Positions 27,101-35,299 of a stretch of DNA of 64,000 nt are shown here, one piece after another. Below the pieces are notes generated by a model. It was not told where the DNA came from. It worked only from the letters and a program-made list of their open reading frames with translations, and searched no databases. The stretch's first letter is position 1; each line of letters begins with the position of its first letter. The translations under genes were made by a program, and so were the position numbers. The stretch spans positions 2,666,001 to 2,730,000 of the forward strand of contig OZ242006.1 in assembly GCA_965204705.1 (NCBI GenBank). Reading direction: 5' to 3'. The DNA comes from Bin5 sp965204705. GTDB lineage: Bacteria; Chloroflexota; Anaerolineae; Caldilineales; Caldilineaceae.

Positions 27101-28001
27101 CGATCGCCACTCCACACTGACTTTTGACGCCCGCCGTCGGCTCGAAGCCCTGCTCGAAAGCAGTGACGAATTGGGCGCAGGTTTTCGCATTGCCATGAGA
27201 GACCTTGAAATTCGAGGGGCAGGTGAGCTACTTGGTGCCAAGCAGCACGGCCAAATAGCCAGCGTGGGATTTGACCTCTATACCCGCCTTCTGGCTCAGT
27301 CGGTCAATGATCTCCGTGCGATGAGGGAACGCTTTGCCAAGGCACAGAATGAGAACGGAAACGCAGAAAGAACGGAGACTGGCAATGGCCAGGGTCCGCC
27401 TTACTTGACACAGCAGCCGCCGGACGGAGGGTCATTCCCGATGGAGCTGGACGATCCTCTTGCTCCCCCTGTCACTCTTGACCTGCCGCTGCGAGCTGAA
27501 ATTCCGGCAGATTATGTTGAAGATGAGGGGTTGCGCCTTCAACTCTATCGCCGTATAGCCGGCCTGAGTTCTTTGCACGATCTGGCGGAGATGCGAAAGG
27601 AGATGGAGGACCGCTTTGGTAAAGACCCGGAGGAGAACGCCATCCCTGTGGAATTGGAGAACCTGTTCTACCAGATTTGGGTGAAGATGGAAGCCTTGAG
27701 AACCGGCGTTTTGAACATTGGCCGCCGTCGCGATCAGGTCGCCGTCAGGCTTCCTGAAGGGTTTCCATTGCTTGTCATCGGTTCATCGGACGTCGTGAAA
27801 GGAGAATTAGACGACGGTCCTCGGAGGAAGCTGCAGAACTCTCTGAGGATGAGCTTGGGGCACACGACTGACGAAGGCGAGTTCGTCCCGAACAATGCGA
27901 TTCACGTTGGGCGCGAGGCCATCTATATTCCCATCGATGCGGAAGAACACTGGCGGACTTTTCTAATAAATGCCCTGAAGGCGCTTAGGAAAGATGACTA
28001 G
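24108..28001 (+). CDS. mfd: Transcription-repair coupling factor
   Basis: ATP-dependent translocase that removes RNA polymerase stalled at DNA damage and recruits UvrA. 1297 aa from the ATG at 24108. Order: UvrB-like N-terminal modules (with RRGGIIDIWPPN near 180), RNA-polymerase-interacting CarD-like domain (YVVHMEHGIGVYEG near 560), RecG-like translocase with Walker A GDVGYGKTEVA (about 708), IIDEEQRFGV (about 810), TPIPRTL, LRGRVGRG, and the C-terminal TRCF regulatory domain (about 1125-1297). Around 1080-1110 there is a low-complexity insert rich in N, G and P not found in shorter homologues. A TTG at 24084 would add eight residues. Confidence 0.97.
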   Translation: MNLSGLLSLLKDQPALQDSLQGDTPAPHKLYAAARAFVVAAAATAREGPVLVLTSTADQAEKWVEQLALFLPPSDAAPQISLCADPDALPYERIPWTGRTRQLRLSALATLQQKRNNPAVVVSSARALMQKTLPVRMFRIALRPLRVGSFVQLDELTGRWVQNGYEPMQVVEEPGTFARRGGIIDIWPPNLPYPVRIDLFGDEVETLKSFDPATQRSDLQLQRVLIGPGSEALGSLLSESAAPALASEVSPTELVLGQQKGPILVQGTSEDESTVSGGAGTGPAGVAGLESLRAVLLQEPNLILAIREEIARELDDLGAGRTFRGIEWYLPYLYNRPASLLDHLPDNGLLIIDDGDQLAASLKDADEQGAQTYQELLRGHELPSKFNSSFFSTEDILGRIEARSPLVLGTSGLPGDQQVAEGSALARQFVPCPHFAGQIKRILQEMRKYANSSDRIVLISRQTARLQEELSEARLPANLISDLDSPPRSGISLLQGVLPEGFVMNGSPASGNDGNGRQPASLRLYTDSELFGWTRQTRQQRRRSESSVAPELFFADVNPNDYVVHMEHGIGVYEGLARLEMGGVEREYLQVNYARGDKLYVPVHQADRLSRYVGAGDSGIPPSVTRLGTSDWQTVKARAKKAVEDIAEDLLKLYAEREVVPGYAFSPDGPWQEEMEAAFPFRETADQIDAIFDVKRDMETDRPMDRIIIGDVGYGKTEVAIRAAFKAVMDGKQAAVLVPTTVLAQQHFRVFSERLKQFPILVEMLSRFRTQAQQEKVLQKLQAGTVDIVIGTHRLLSKDVEFNSLGLLIIDEEQRFGVSHKERLKQIRSQMDVLTLSATPIPRTLHMSLSGVRDMSTINTPPRERLPVRTMLSEFDNTLVRQAVQRELERNGQVFFVHNRVRGLQTLATRLQREVPEAVVAVAHGQMAERELEDTMMRFADGKVDVLVCTTIVENGLDIRRANTIIVNRADHFGLAQLYQLRGRVGRGAVRGYCYLFHDRHSTLTFDARRRLEALLESSDELGAGFRIAMRDLEIRGAGELLGAKQHGQIASVGFDLYTRLLAQSVNDLRAMRERFAKAQNENGNAERTETGNGQGPPYLTQQPPDGGSFPMELDDPLAPPVTLDLPLRAEIPADYVEDEGLRLQLYRRIAGLSSLHDLAEMRKEMEDRFGKDPEENAIPVELENLFYQIWVKMEALRTGVLNIGRRRDQVAVRLPEGFPLLVIGSSDVVKGELDDGPRRKLQNSLRMSLGHTTDEGEFVPNNAIHVGREAIYIPIDAEEHWRTFLINALKALRKDD

Positions 28002-28235
28002 CTGAATGCGACTTTGTTTCGCTTACCGCCATGGCCTAAGGCATTTCTGGCAGTTGCGAGAGAGGCTAACATGCCCTGCCTCTGCCAAAATACTTATTGG
28101 AATGAGCAGTCAGTAAACCCAATAGAGGCAGACTACAGGGCGGCCTCAGAAATGACGGGCTACACCTAGAGACGAATGAGAGTGCAACCAACGGCCTGAT
28201 ATGCTACAGCATCCATCTTGGATCAAGTCTCCCGC

Positions 28236-29342
28236 TCAGTGAACAGCCAACTTCCCCCCTAGGCGCACATATTGCGCATAGTCAATCTCGACCCGGCGGT
28301 CTATGTAAGTCTGGGTCGACGGCGCCCTGCTCTGTGCGGCGGTGAGCCGATCCGTCGTACGTAGTAGGAAGGCGTCAGATCCGGCGCCACTGCCATAGCT
28401 GACCACCAGGATTAGCTGTCCCTTTGTGGCAGTATCTAAGATCGCCGTCAAGCCAACCAGGGCGGATCCTGCGTACGTGTTGCCGATCTCTTCGACCAAC
28501 ACCCCACTCTTCCACTGTTCTTCCTTGAAGCCCAACATGCGCATTGCCCTGATTGGGAACTTCAGATTTGGCTGATGTACAACGATATGGTCGATCTCCG
28601 TTGCAGATACTCCTGTTTGCTCCATTATCTGCTCTGCAGCAGGCAATACATGCCCAAAGTAGCCGGGGTCTCCGCTAAACCGTTCGGCATGGCTGGGAAA
28701 TTGGCTTCCCGGTCTTCTCCAGAAATCAGTCGTATCCGAGACGAAACTCAAGCTTCGCTCGATCTCAGCAACCGATTCCTCTGCCGCACCTAGAAGTAAG
28801 GCCGCCCCGCCTGCGCCGGCAGTATACTCCAGCGCATCACCCGGTCGACTTTGCGCAGTGTCCATCCCAATTGCCAGAGCATAGGGAGCCATTCCACTCC
28901 CTACCAGACCGATCGCGGCCTGCACGGCTTCCGTTCCGGCCTTGCAAGCGAACTGCCAGTCTCCGGCTTGAGTCGTTGGTGTGGCGCCAATCGCCTCTGC
29001 CACAATTGTGCCGGTGGGCTTGACTGCATAGGGATGACTCTCGCTTCCCACCCATACAGCACGAATTTCCTGTGGGTCGACCTGGGAACGTGCGAGCGCA
29101 TTGCGGGACGCTTCAATGCTCATCGTCGCCGTGTCTTCATCGAGTCCAGGTACGGCCTTCTCTCTTACGGGGCTACTTGCCTCCCTCTTCTTCAGGCCGC
29201 TCTGCCCCACATTGCGCTGCTCATGTGCATCTTCAATCTCGTCCATCCAGATCCTGCTGATTTCCGACCCGGGCAAGCGGAAACGCGGAACGTATGACCC
29301 GTACCCTACAATCCCTACCTGCAGAAATGGCTGATTCAACAT
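28236..29342 (-). CDS. mvaS: Hydroxymethylglutaryl-CoA synthase family protein
   Basis: Thiolase-fold synthase condensing acetyl-CoA with acetoacetyl-CoA to HMG-CoA, first committed step of the mevalonate pathway. 368 aa. N-terminal GIVGYGSYVPRFRL, catalytic Cys in FACKAGTEAVQAA, His in VVHQPNLKFP and the terminal GNTYAGSALVGL glycine-rich loop. Size and sequence style resemble the archaeal-type HMG-CoA synthases. Start ATG at 29342 with GAGG upstream; a longer frame to 29450 would overlap the reductase gene. It lies 55 nt downstream of the HMG-CoA reductase gene, which settles the pathway. Other members of this superfamily (ketoacyl-ACP synthase III) are less likely given that neighbour. Confidence 0.87.
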   Translation of the reverse strand: MLNQPFLQVGIVGYGSYVPRFRLPGSEISRIWMDEIEDAHEQRNVGQSGLKKREASSPVREKAVPGLDEDTATMSIEASRNALARSQVDPQEIRAVWVGSESHPYAVKPTGTIVAEAIGATPTTQAGDWQFACKAGTEAVQAAIGLVGSGMAPYALAIGMDTAQSRPGDALEYTAGAGGAALLLGAAEESVAEIERSLSFVSDTTDFWRRPGSQFPSHAERFSGDPGYFGHVLPAAEQIMEQTGVSATEIDHIVVHQPNLKFPIRAMRMLGFKEEQWKSGVLVEEIGNTYAGSALVGLTAILDTATKGQLILVVSYGSGAGSDAFLLRTTDRLTAAQSRAPSTQTYIDRRVEIDYAQYVRLGGKLAVH

Positions 29343-29397
29343 AGGTAGTCCTCTTTCACTCGCATACTCTTCGCTGAACCCAGGAGAGTCTCTTAGT

Positions 29398-30837
29398 TCA
29401 GTTTCGCAACAGTTCTTTGGCCCGCTCAACCCGTATTCTTCCTTCAGCAATTAGCTTCCCGGCGATATTCTCAACCGCTTCGCCCTCAGCGCCGGCCGCC
29501 ACCGCAACCTGACGCGCGTGGAGACGCATATGACCCCTCTGTATGCCCGTGGTCGACAGTGCGCGTAATGCTGCCAGGTTCTGGGCCAGACCAACGGCAA
29601 CAACTATTTGGCTCAGCCTTTTCGCTCCCTGGCGGCCCGACACCTCGCCTTCATCGCCGACCAAATCACAATTGTCCGGCCGAGAGCCGCTATTTCCAAC
29701 GACGTCCAGGCCAAGTATCTTCAAAGCGATGCGGGCAGATAAGTGGCTTCGAGTCGCTCCGCCTACCGTACCAACGGCCAGAGGCATCTCCAGACGTCCA
29801 TACAAGGTTTCAGCGCCCTCGGAGTTGCGCACATGCCAGTCGGTAAGCGCACGGTACTGGCCGTCGCGCGCCGCCCAAGCGTGCGCCCCCGCTTCCACCG
29901 CACGCCAGTCATTCCCTGTGGCCAAAAGCACCGCGTCTACACCGTTGAAAATGCCCTTATTGTGGGTCGTTGCCCGATAAGTGTCCGCAATGGCAAACGC
30001 GTTCGCCTCAGCGATCCCGCGAATTACGTCGCTACCTATGTAGTCGTCACTGTCGAAGGCATTGAAGGGAATCTCGACTTCGGCCCACGCACGCCGCCTG
30101 TCACTTAGATTGGAAAGGATACGTAGTCCCGCGCGACCTCCGCTGATCTGCTCAAGCAAAGGCGCCGCCGCTTCGGCAGCCGTGTTGACAGCGTTGGCGC
30201 CCATGGCATCCCGAGAGTCGATCAACAGATGGACGATCAGCATCGGCCCTGCAGGCGTGTCGGGCAGACAGCGAACTTCGATACCTTGGGGCCCTCCTCC
30301 TAAGCGCGACAAGGATGGGCTGGTATCGGCGCAGGCCAAGATCTCTTCCTCAGCAGCAAGGATGGCATTTCGTGCCTTGCTCGCGTCCGCTACGTCGAGG
30401 AGCTGAATCTGGGCAACCATCACCGGATCTGTGCTGCCCGTCGAAAAGCCTCCCCCTTCACGCGCCAGGAGTGCGGCTGAGCTGACTGCCGCCACGACCG
30501 ACGGCTCCTCCACGACCATCGGTACGAGATAGTCTTGACCGTCTATCAGGAAATTCGCACCGATACCCAAAGGCAAGGCAAATCGCCCGACCACGTTTTC
30601 AATCATCAAATCGGCCTGCTCTGGGCCAATACTTTCGCCCAGAAACACCGATTCTTCGCAGGTCAGTGCCGCCCACTCAGATATGAAGGCAACTCGGTCA
30701 TCCAAGCTTCGCTTGTAAAACCCCTCAAGTCTCGACGAACGGCTGTGCGTGTTGCCGGCGATGGCTGGTCTCCTAAAGAAAGAAGTGCGGAGTTGGCCAG
30801 ACTCTCCAATTGATAATGCAGGCGGGCTAGTGCCCAA
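29398..30837 (-). CDS. mvaA: Hydroxymethylglutaryl-CoA reductase, class II
   Basis: Converts HMG-CoA to mevalonate (or the reverse). 479 aa, a soluble class II enzyme without membrane anchor. Catalytic residues visible: Glu in MIENVVGRF, Lys in TTHNKGIFNG, Asp in SRDAMGANAVNT and His in GHMRLHARQV. The opening SSRLEGFYKRSLDDR is the usual class II N-terminus. Only a TTG at 30837 gives a conventional start; the first 30 residues may be over-extended. With mvaS downstream it supplies isoprenoid precursors. Mevalonate-type routes are known in Chloroflexota such as Roseiflexus, including a variant with phosphomevalonate decarboxylase and isopentenyl phosphate kinase; those genes are not in the window. 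Confidence 0.92.
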   Translation of the reverse strand: MGTSPPALSIGESGQLRTSFFRRPAIAGNTHSRSSRLEGFYKRSLDDRVAFISEWAALTCEESVFLGESIGPEQADLMIENVVGRFALPLGIGANFLIDGQDYLVPMVVEEPSVVAAVSSAALLAREGGGFSTGSTDPVMVAQIQLLDVADASKARNAILAAEEEILACADTSPSLSRLGGGPQGIEVRCLPDTPAGPMLIVHLLIDSRDAMGANAVNTAAEAAAPLLEQISGGRAGLRILSNLSDRRRAWAEVEIPFNAFDSDDYIGSDVIRGIAEANAFAIADTYRATTHNKGIFNGVDAVLLATGNDWRAVEAGAHAWAARDGQYRALTDWHVRNSEGAETLYGRLEMPLAVGTVGGATRSHLSARIALKILGLDVVGNSGSRPDNCDLVGDEGEVSGRQGAKRLSQIVVAVGLAQNLAALRALSTTGIQRGHMRLHARQVAVAAGAEGEAVENIAGKLIAEGRIRVERAKELLRN

Positions 30838-30934
30838 GGCCCAGCATATGGCCAGTCCCTGATAATTTAGCTTAACAGGTGCAGACTCTCAATCTCTATC
30901 AGATGTGGACTGGGGAGACTTTGACAGCTTACGG

Positions 30935-32353
30935 TCAATCAAATGCCAGCAGGGTCCTGACAAGGGGTCCTTCGAATAACTGCGGTGCGATGGCCATACC
31001 GGTGACCAGCAGAATCGCCATCAAGGAGAAAACCACACCTAACGGCCTTTCGCGCGGCAACTGCGGATTAGCGAGTCGCCCAAAGAAGATGCCGACCATG
31101 CGCACGAAACCGAAAATAACACTGCCGCTTGCAATCAGCACGATCGCCGCGAAGCGCCAGTCACTTTCTGCAAGCGCCTGTATTGCTGACCAGTGTCCTG
31201 AAAAGCCCGCTGTCAACGGGAAGCCTGCCAGTCCTAGGCTGCCCAGGAGGAAGGCCGCCGTGCTCCAGGGTAGCCGGGCCCCAATCCCTTGCAGGCTGTC
31301 AGCATCCAGGCTGCCTGCCGCCTGTCGGATCTGCGACAGCCCGGTGGATGCGCTCATTGCGCTCAATATGCGGAGAGCGAAGAGCGAGATAACCATCGGC
31401 AGGCTGCCCTCATCTGAGCCGGCGAGGAGCAAGAGAATCAGGCCCCAATCGTGAAGCATTGCATAGCCTAGCAATCGTCCTGGATGGCTCGCCGCTGCCG
31501 CCGCAACCCCGCCCCATACCAAAGTGACTGTTGCTGTTGAGGTCAGCCACACGTTAAGGGCAGTACTGTTCAACAGTAAGGGGAAGTTCGAAGTCGCAAG
31601 AAAGTAAAGATACAGCGCCAGGGTCTGGTAGAGGAGAATCGTCAGAGCCATTGCAACCGGTGGCGCAGACTCGCCCAACTGCGGCTGGCCACTATGCAAC
31701 GGCACCGGCGCCAGGAGAATTAGAAGCCCCACGCCAAGAAGCTGCGCGCCTCCTGCAGCAAGCCGGATATCCTGCGGGTTGAGAGGCAGCTGCTCCATGT
31801 TCCAAGCGGCGAGCAACACAAATGGGGTCGCCAGAATGGGCGGCAGCATCGCACGCAAGGAACTCAACGCCTCTCCGCCAAAGCCCACCTGAAGGGGGAA
31901 GACACTTACCGTCATCAGTATTGCCAGAAAGGTCGGCCCTAGAAAAACAGGGGAAATCGGTGCATCCACCATGAGCGCGATTCCGATATAACCTGCACCC
32001 ACGAGCAACATTGACGGCGGAAAGACTCTCCCCTGACTTGCGGCGGCTGTCAGAAGCATCCCCGATCCCAAAAGGAGGAGGACTATGACTACGATTGACT
32101 CATTTGTCTGTGTCAATTGAAGGCGAAAACCGTACTGCCATATTCCTGCGCGCAGGTCGAGTCCAACAGGCATGAACGGAAAGGTAAGCAACGGAGCGTC
32201 CAACGGATACCGCCACAGCAGCACGCCCACCAGATTCAACATTGCACCTATGACCAGAGAGACGCCCCGTTCCCAGCGGCGAAGGATGTAGCTGGAGACT
32301 ATTGCCAGGAGAAAAAGGCTGAACAGGAAGGAGGGCAGGGCAAGCTGGATCAT
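30935..32353 (-). CDS. NuoN/NuoM-like proton-translocating membrane subunit (divergent)
   Basis: 472-residue polytopic protein, about 13-14 TM helices, of the complex I/Mrp antiporter-like superfamily. Recognisable features include helix sequences such as LLGSLGLAGFPLTAGFSGHW, matching the conserved GxPPTxGFxxK region of NuoN/NuoM, and SHPGRLLGYAMLHDWGLIL. The usual K-containing helix and PxHxWLP segment is degenerate here (LLAPVPLHSGQPQLGESAPP): His is kept but the lysine upstream is replaced by non-polar residues. Whether it still pumps protons is doubtful. It is third in a module with a 244-aa membrane protein and a NuoL-like protein and lies 97 nt before mvaA. No NADH-, quinone- or FeS-binding subunit is encoded here. 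Confidence 0.7.
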   Translation of the reverse strand: MIQLALPSFLFSLFLLAIVSSYILRRWERGVSLVIGAMLNLVGVLLWRYPLDAPLLTFPFMPVGLDLRAGIWQYGFRLQLTQTNESIVVIVLLLLGSGMLLTAAASQGRVFPPSMLLVGAGYIGIALMVDAPISPVFLGPTFLAILMTVSVFPLQVGFGGEALSSLRAMLPPILATPFVLLAAWNMEQLPLNPQDIRLAAGGAQLLGVGLLILLAPVPLHSGQPQLGESAPPVAMALTILLYQTLALYLYFLATSNFPLLLNSTALNVWLTSTATVTLVWGGVAAAAASHPGRLLGYAMLHDWGLILLLLAGSDEGSLPMVISLFALRILSAMSASTGLSQIRQAAGSLDADSLQGIGARLPWSTAAFLLGSLGLAGFPLTAGFSGHWSAIQALAESDWRFAAIVLIASGSVIFGFVRMVGIFFGRLANPQLPRERPLGVVFSLMAILLVTGMAIAPQLFEGPLVRTLLAFD

Positions 32354-32506
32354 AGAACGTTTGGGGTCACACTCTGTGTTTCACTTGCAGGCATTCCCTG
32401 ATCGTCCTCCCTGCAACCAGAAAATTGGCCCCGGATAATTCGGCGCCTTGACGTGACTGACTCGAGGCCAGTCAGCCCAGAATCGGGAAGCCATGCCTCA
32501 CCCGAT

Positions 32507-33241
32507 TCAGGTCTCTGTTTTCCGGCGTCGACTGATGAGAGTATAGAACCAGTATCCGATGCCATATCCAAGAACTCTGGCGCCTGAAGTGATACTGTGG
32601 CGGCGATGAAGGCCTGGCGCCAGGTCGGGGTCGGTAGAAGGCACCTCGATCAACGTAAGCGCGTCATCCTCGGCAAGCAGGAGAAAACTGCACGCCAAAG
32701 CGACCAAAATCTGCAATATGCCAAGTAAGACGATGACGGCGGGCAAAGGAAACAGCACTGACAAAAATGCTTGAACCGGAATAAGCCACAAGAGAAGGCC
32801 AATGCCTCCGAACAGTGCGGTTTCGGTCATGCCAAGCGTTATTAGGGCTACCGCCGCAAACCAAATGAACAACAGTTTTGTGGCGTCCTCCAGTCGCGGC
32901 AATTCGATTCCTTCGGTCGCTCTCCAAACCATCAATGCCGCTATTCCCAAAATCAACAAACGAAATAACCTGGAACTGAATTCGCCTGAGTTTGGTACCT
33001 GAACGTTGCTGGTCTGCAAAATTGAGAGCAGAAGTATCAGGCAGGCCAGGAACTGTACGGCCAAGTGGACAGAAGGCCACGGTGCCGGGAGTCCATAGAC
33101 AGTGCCAATCAAAATGCTAGTTCCCAGCTGAACAAAAAGGATTCCCGGGAGTGCGACTCGCCAGTCCCAAAGGACCACAGGAATGCCTGCCGCAAGCCCC
33201 AAAATTATGTGAATTGGTACTGAAGCCCAGAACGCAGCCAT
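32507..33241 (-). CDS. Hypothetical membrane protein in antiporter-like module
   Basis: 244 aa with about six hydrophobic segments (near 6-28, 30-50, 57-76, 90-108, 123-150, 157-190) and a basic soluble C-terminus (HRRHSITSGARVL to RRRKTET). It sits between two complex-I-antiporter-like genes on the same strand. By position it may play the role of the small NuoJ/NuoK or MrpB/C-type subunits, but I see no diagnostic motif and do not assign it. Confidence 0.6.
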   Translation of the reverse strand: MAAFWASVPIHIILGLAAGIPVVLWDWRVALPGILFVQLGTSILIGTVYGLPAPWPSVHLAVQFLACLILLLSILQTSNVQVPNSGEFSSRLFRLLILGIAALMVWRATEGIELPRLEDATKLLFIWFAAVALITLGMTETALFGGIGLLLWLIPVQAFLSVLFPLPAVIVLLGILQILVALACSFLLLAEDDALTLIEVPSTDPDLAPGLHRRHSITSGARVLGYGIGYWFYTLISRRRKTET

Positions 33242-33472
33242 TTAATCATTCCGAACCAATCAAGATGACAGAATATTGTTCTGCTCGATCATGATCGGCG
33301 CTCTTGCCAGGTGTAAAAGCACAAAGATCAAGTCCGGAATACCTCGGGACCCCTAGCAGACTCGAACTACCGTGGACTCCAACATAAAAAAGCTTCGAAG
33401 GTCGGATCATTTCTATCTTTAGACCTTGAACAGACACCGCCCTTAGTCTGTCCTCTCACAACTGAGAACCGA

Positions 33473-35299
33473 CTAAGCGCCTAACAACAGATAGCCAATA
33501 ATGCCGAAGACGACGACCCACCCCATGTGGCCCGCGCCTTCAACAATTTCCAGTCCAACATCCCACACGGCTCCTGCCCTTCCTGTGCCCCACCTGGTTA
33601 AGCGTGAAATCCAGTCCAGGGTCGCGAGTCGAGCTATTCGGCTCGACCATGTACGAAGAGTAGGAAGTGTTCCGGGTCGATTACCACTTGTGCTCAGAAT
33701 CTCTCTTACGTAAGTGCGAGCAATCGCCAGGATAATACCCAACGTGAGCGGACCGGCGAGGGTCAGCCATACCTGCCAACTAGCGACCGCACTGGGGGGA
33801 TTCCCGGCGCCGCGAGGAATCGCATCGGGAAGATTGGCAAGATTAGTCATCATCTCAGGGAACAGGCCAGCGGTTGCCAGCGGTATGGCAAGAACGACTA
33901 CATAGACCAGAAGTCTGCCAATAACCCATGCGTTCGGGCTCAGTTCCCAGACCGAACCCGCGGGATCACCGTCCCAACTTCGCAACAGGGAGGATACATA
34001 GATCATCTGGGTGACTATGTATGCTGCAAAGAGGGGCCACATCAGGGCGCCAAGTTTTCCGCAAAGAGCGCTCGCGTCGGGGCAGCTTCCAACAACAAGC
34101 AACTGTGCAACTACTGATTGAGTCAGGAATCCCGGAGTAAAAGGAACTCCCACCAGAGCCAGCACACCAACACTAATTGGAATCTGCCAGTGCCAGGCCC
34201 GCCAGATCCGTTCACCGATCAACCAGAGGCCGCCTCCCAAAGCGAAAGTCGTCGTAGGCCATAGAACAGCTGCTGGGCCCCGGATTTCAGACAGGATGCT
34301 GGTCAACCCCGCAATGCCAACCGCGGTGATCAGGACGAATGTGGTGTGTTCTTGCCTGGTTGTGGTTGTAAACGTGGCGATAGCCGAACCAAGTAGACCA
34401 AGAAGAGCAAGTGCTACGATCTCAGGGCGAGCAAGAAGCTCTTCTCCTGCCAGGCCGCTCGACCAACCTAGCAGCCAGAGTCCGCATAGGGCCGGCGGCA
34501 TCTGGTCGATAAGGCGGTCCGGCATGTATAACCGTTCACCTCTGTGAGGCAATAGCCATAAGTGCAAAGGGTAGACACCGGCCCTGATGACGCCGGCGAT
34601 CAACATCAGGATCACTGTCTCCTGGGGCAATTGACCGCCTGCCAGGAGTTCGGCAGGTCCGCTCTGGCCAGCCGGAAGCAATCCGATCAGCAGCAGCAAT
34701 GCCCCCATCATGCTCAATCCCTGAAACTGGCGCGTGGGCGACGGACCAGGTCCCTCCGGTACCACCGTGCTACGGGCGATGACAAAAAGGTCCATTACGA
34801 CCCACATCAGGGTCACGGTTAGGAGATTTCCGCTGCTAACGAAGAATAGGGCACTCGAAATGGCGTTCAAGGATAAGGCAAGTGTCATCGCCCTGCCATG
34901 CCAGTTCTCTTCAGTCGTCTGTTCGTCGCTCTGTCCGGAAATGCCGCTGAACAGCAGACCTCCTCCTCCAAGCAAGAGAATGAGGCAGGAAACGTACCAG
35001 TTCCAGCCGTTGCTGACCCACAGCAAGTCGGCGCCTGGCGAGAAGAATGGTTGCCAAGGAATGCTGTATGCTGGGGCGGCAGGTTGAACGCGCAGCGCCG
35101 CCGTCATTGCCGCCGCCAATCCCCAAAACAGTAGGGCGAACCCGCTGAGGATCCCAGTCGCGCTCCCAAACGCGTGCCAGCGAGCAGACGGACGCACGAA
35201 ACGTCCCAATATCCAGAGTACGATGCTGCCAAAAGTCAAAACAATTGGAGGACCGACAGGAACAATTAAGGCCGTCCATGCAAAGGAAAAACTGTTCAT
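33473..35299 (-). CDS. NuoL/NuoM-like proton-conducting transporter subunit
   Basis: Polytopic protein of 608 aa from the ATG at 35299, about 15 TM helices, antiporter-like superfamily. Typical segments: WHGRAMTLALSLNAISSALF, LLMLIAGVIRAGVYPLHLWLLPH (the broken-helix region with PLHxWLL, where the usual Lys before the motif is Arg) and LALVGVPFTPGFLTQS (conserved GxPxTxGF). The C-terminal half carries loops and further helices like NuoL. It begins the block 35299-28236 of same-strand genes. A membrane arm without a peripheral arm could be an ion antiporter or associate with a catalytic module encoded elsewhere. Confidence 0.7.
   Translation of the reverse strand: MNSFSFAWTALIVPVGPPIVLTFGSIVLWILGRFVRPSARWHAFGSATGILSGFALLFWGLAAAMTAALRVQPAAPAYSIPWQPFFSPGADLLWVSNGWNWYVSCLILLLGGGGLLFSGISGQSDEQTTEENWHGRAMTLALSLNAISSALFFVSSGNLLTVTLMWVVMDLFVIARSTVVPEGPGPSPTRQFQGLSMMGALLLLIGLLPAGQSGPAELLAGGQLPQETVILMLIAGVIRAGVYPLHLWLLPHRGERLYMPDRLIDQMPPALCGLWLLGWSSGLAGEELLARPEIVALALLGLLGSAIATFTTTTRQEHTTFVLITAVGIAGLTSILSEIRGPAAVLWPTTTFALGGGLWLIGERIWRAWHWQIPISVGVLALVGVPFTPGFLTQSVVAQLLVVGSCPDASALCGKLGALMWPLFAAYIVTQMIYVSSLLRSWDGDPAGSVWELSPNAWVIGRLLVYVVVLAIPLATAGLFPEMMTNLANLPDAIPRGAGNPPSAVASWQVWLTLAGPLTLGIILAIARTYVREILSTSGNRPGTLPTLRTWSSRIARLATLDWISRLTRWGTGRAGAVWDVGLEIVEGAGHMGWVVVFGIIGYLLLGA

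Noticed and set aside
28070..28150. Imperfect long-range inverted repeat (GCCCTGCCTCTG and GAGGCAG...AGGGC)
   Set aside because: The arms match only in two short blocks separated by a mismatch segment, and no function or terminator form is evident.
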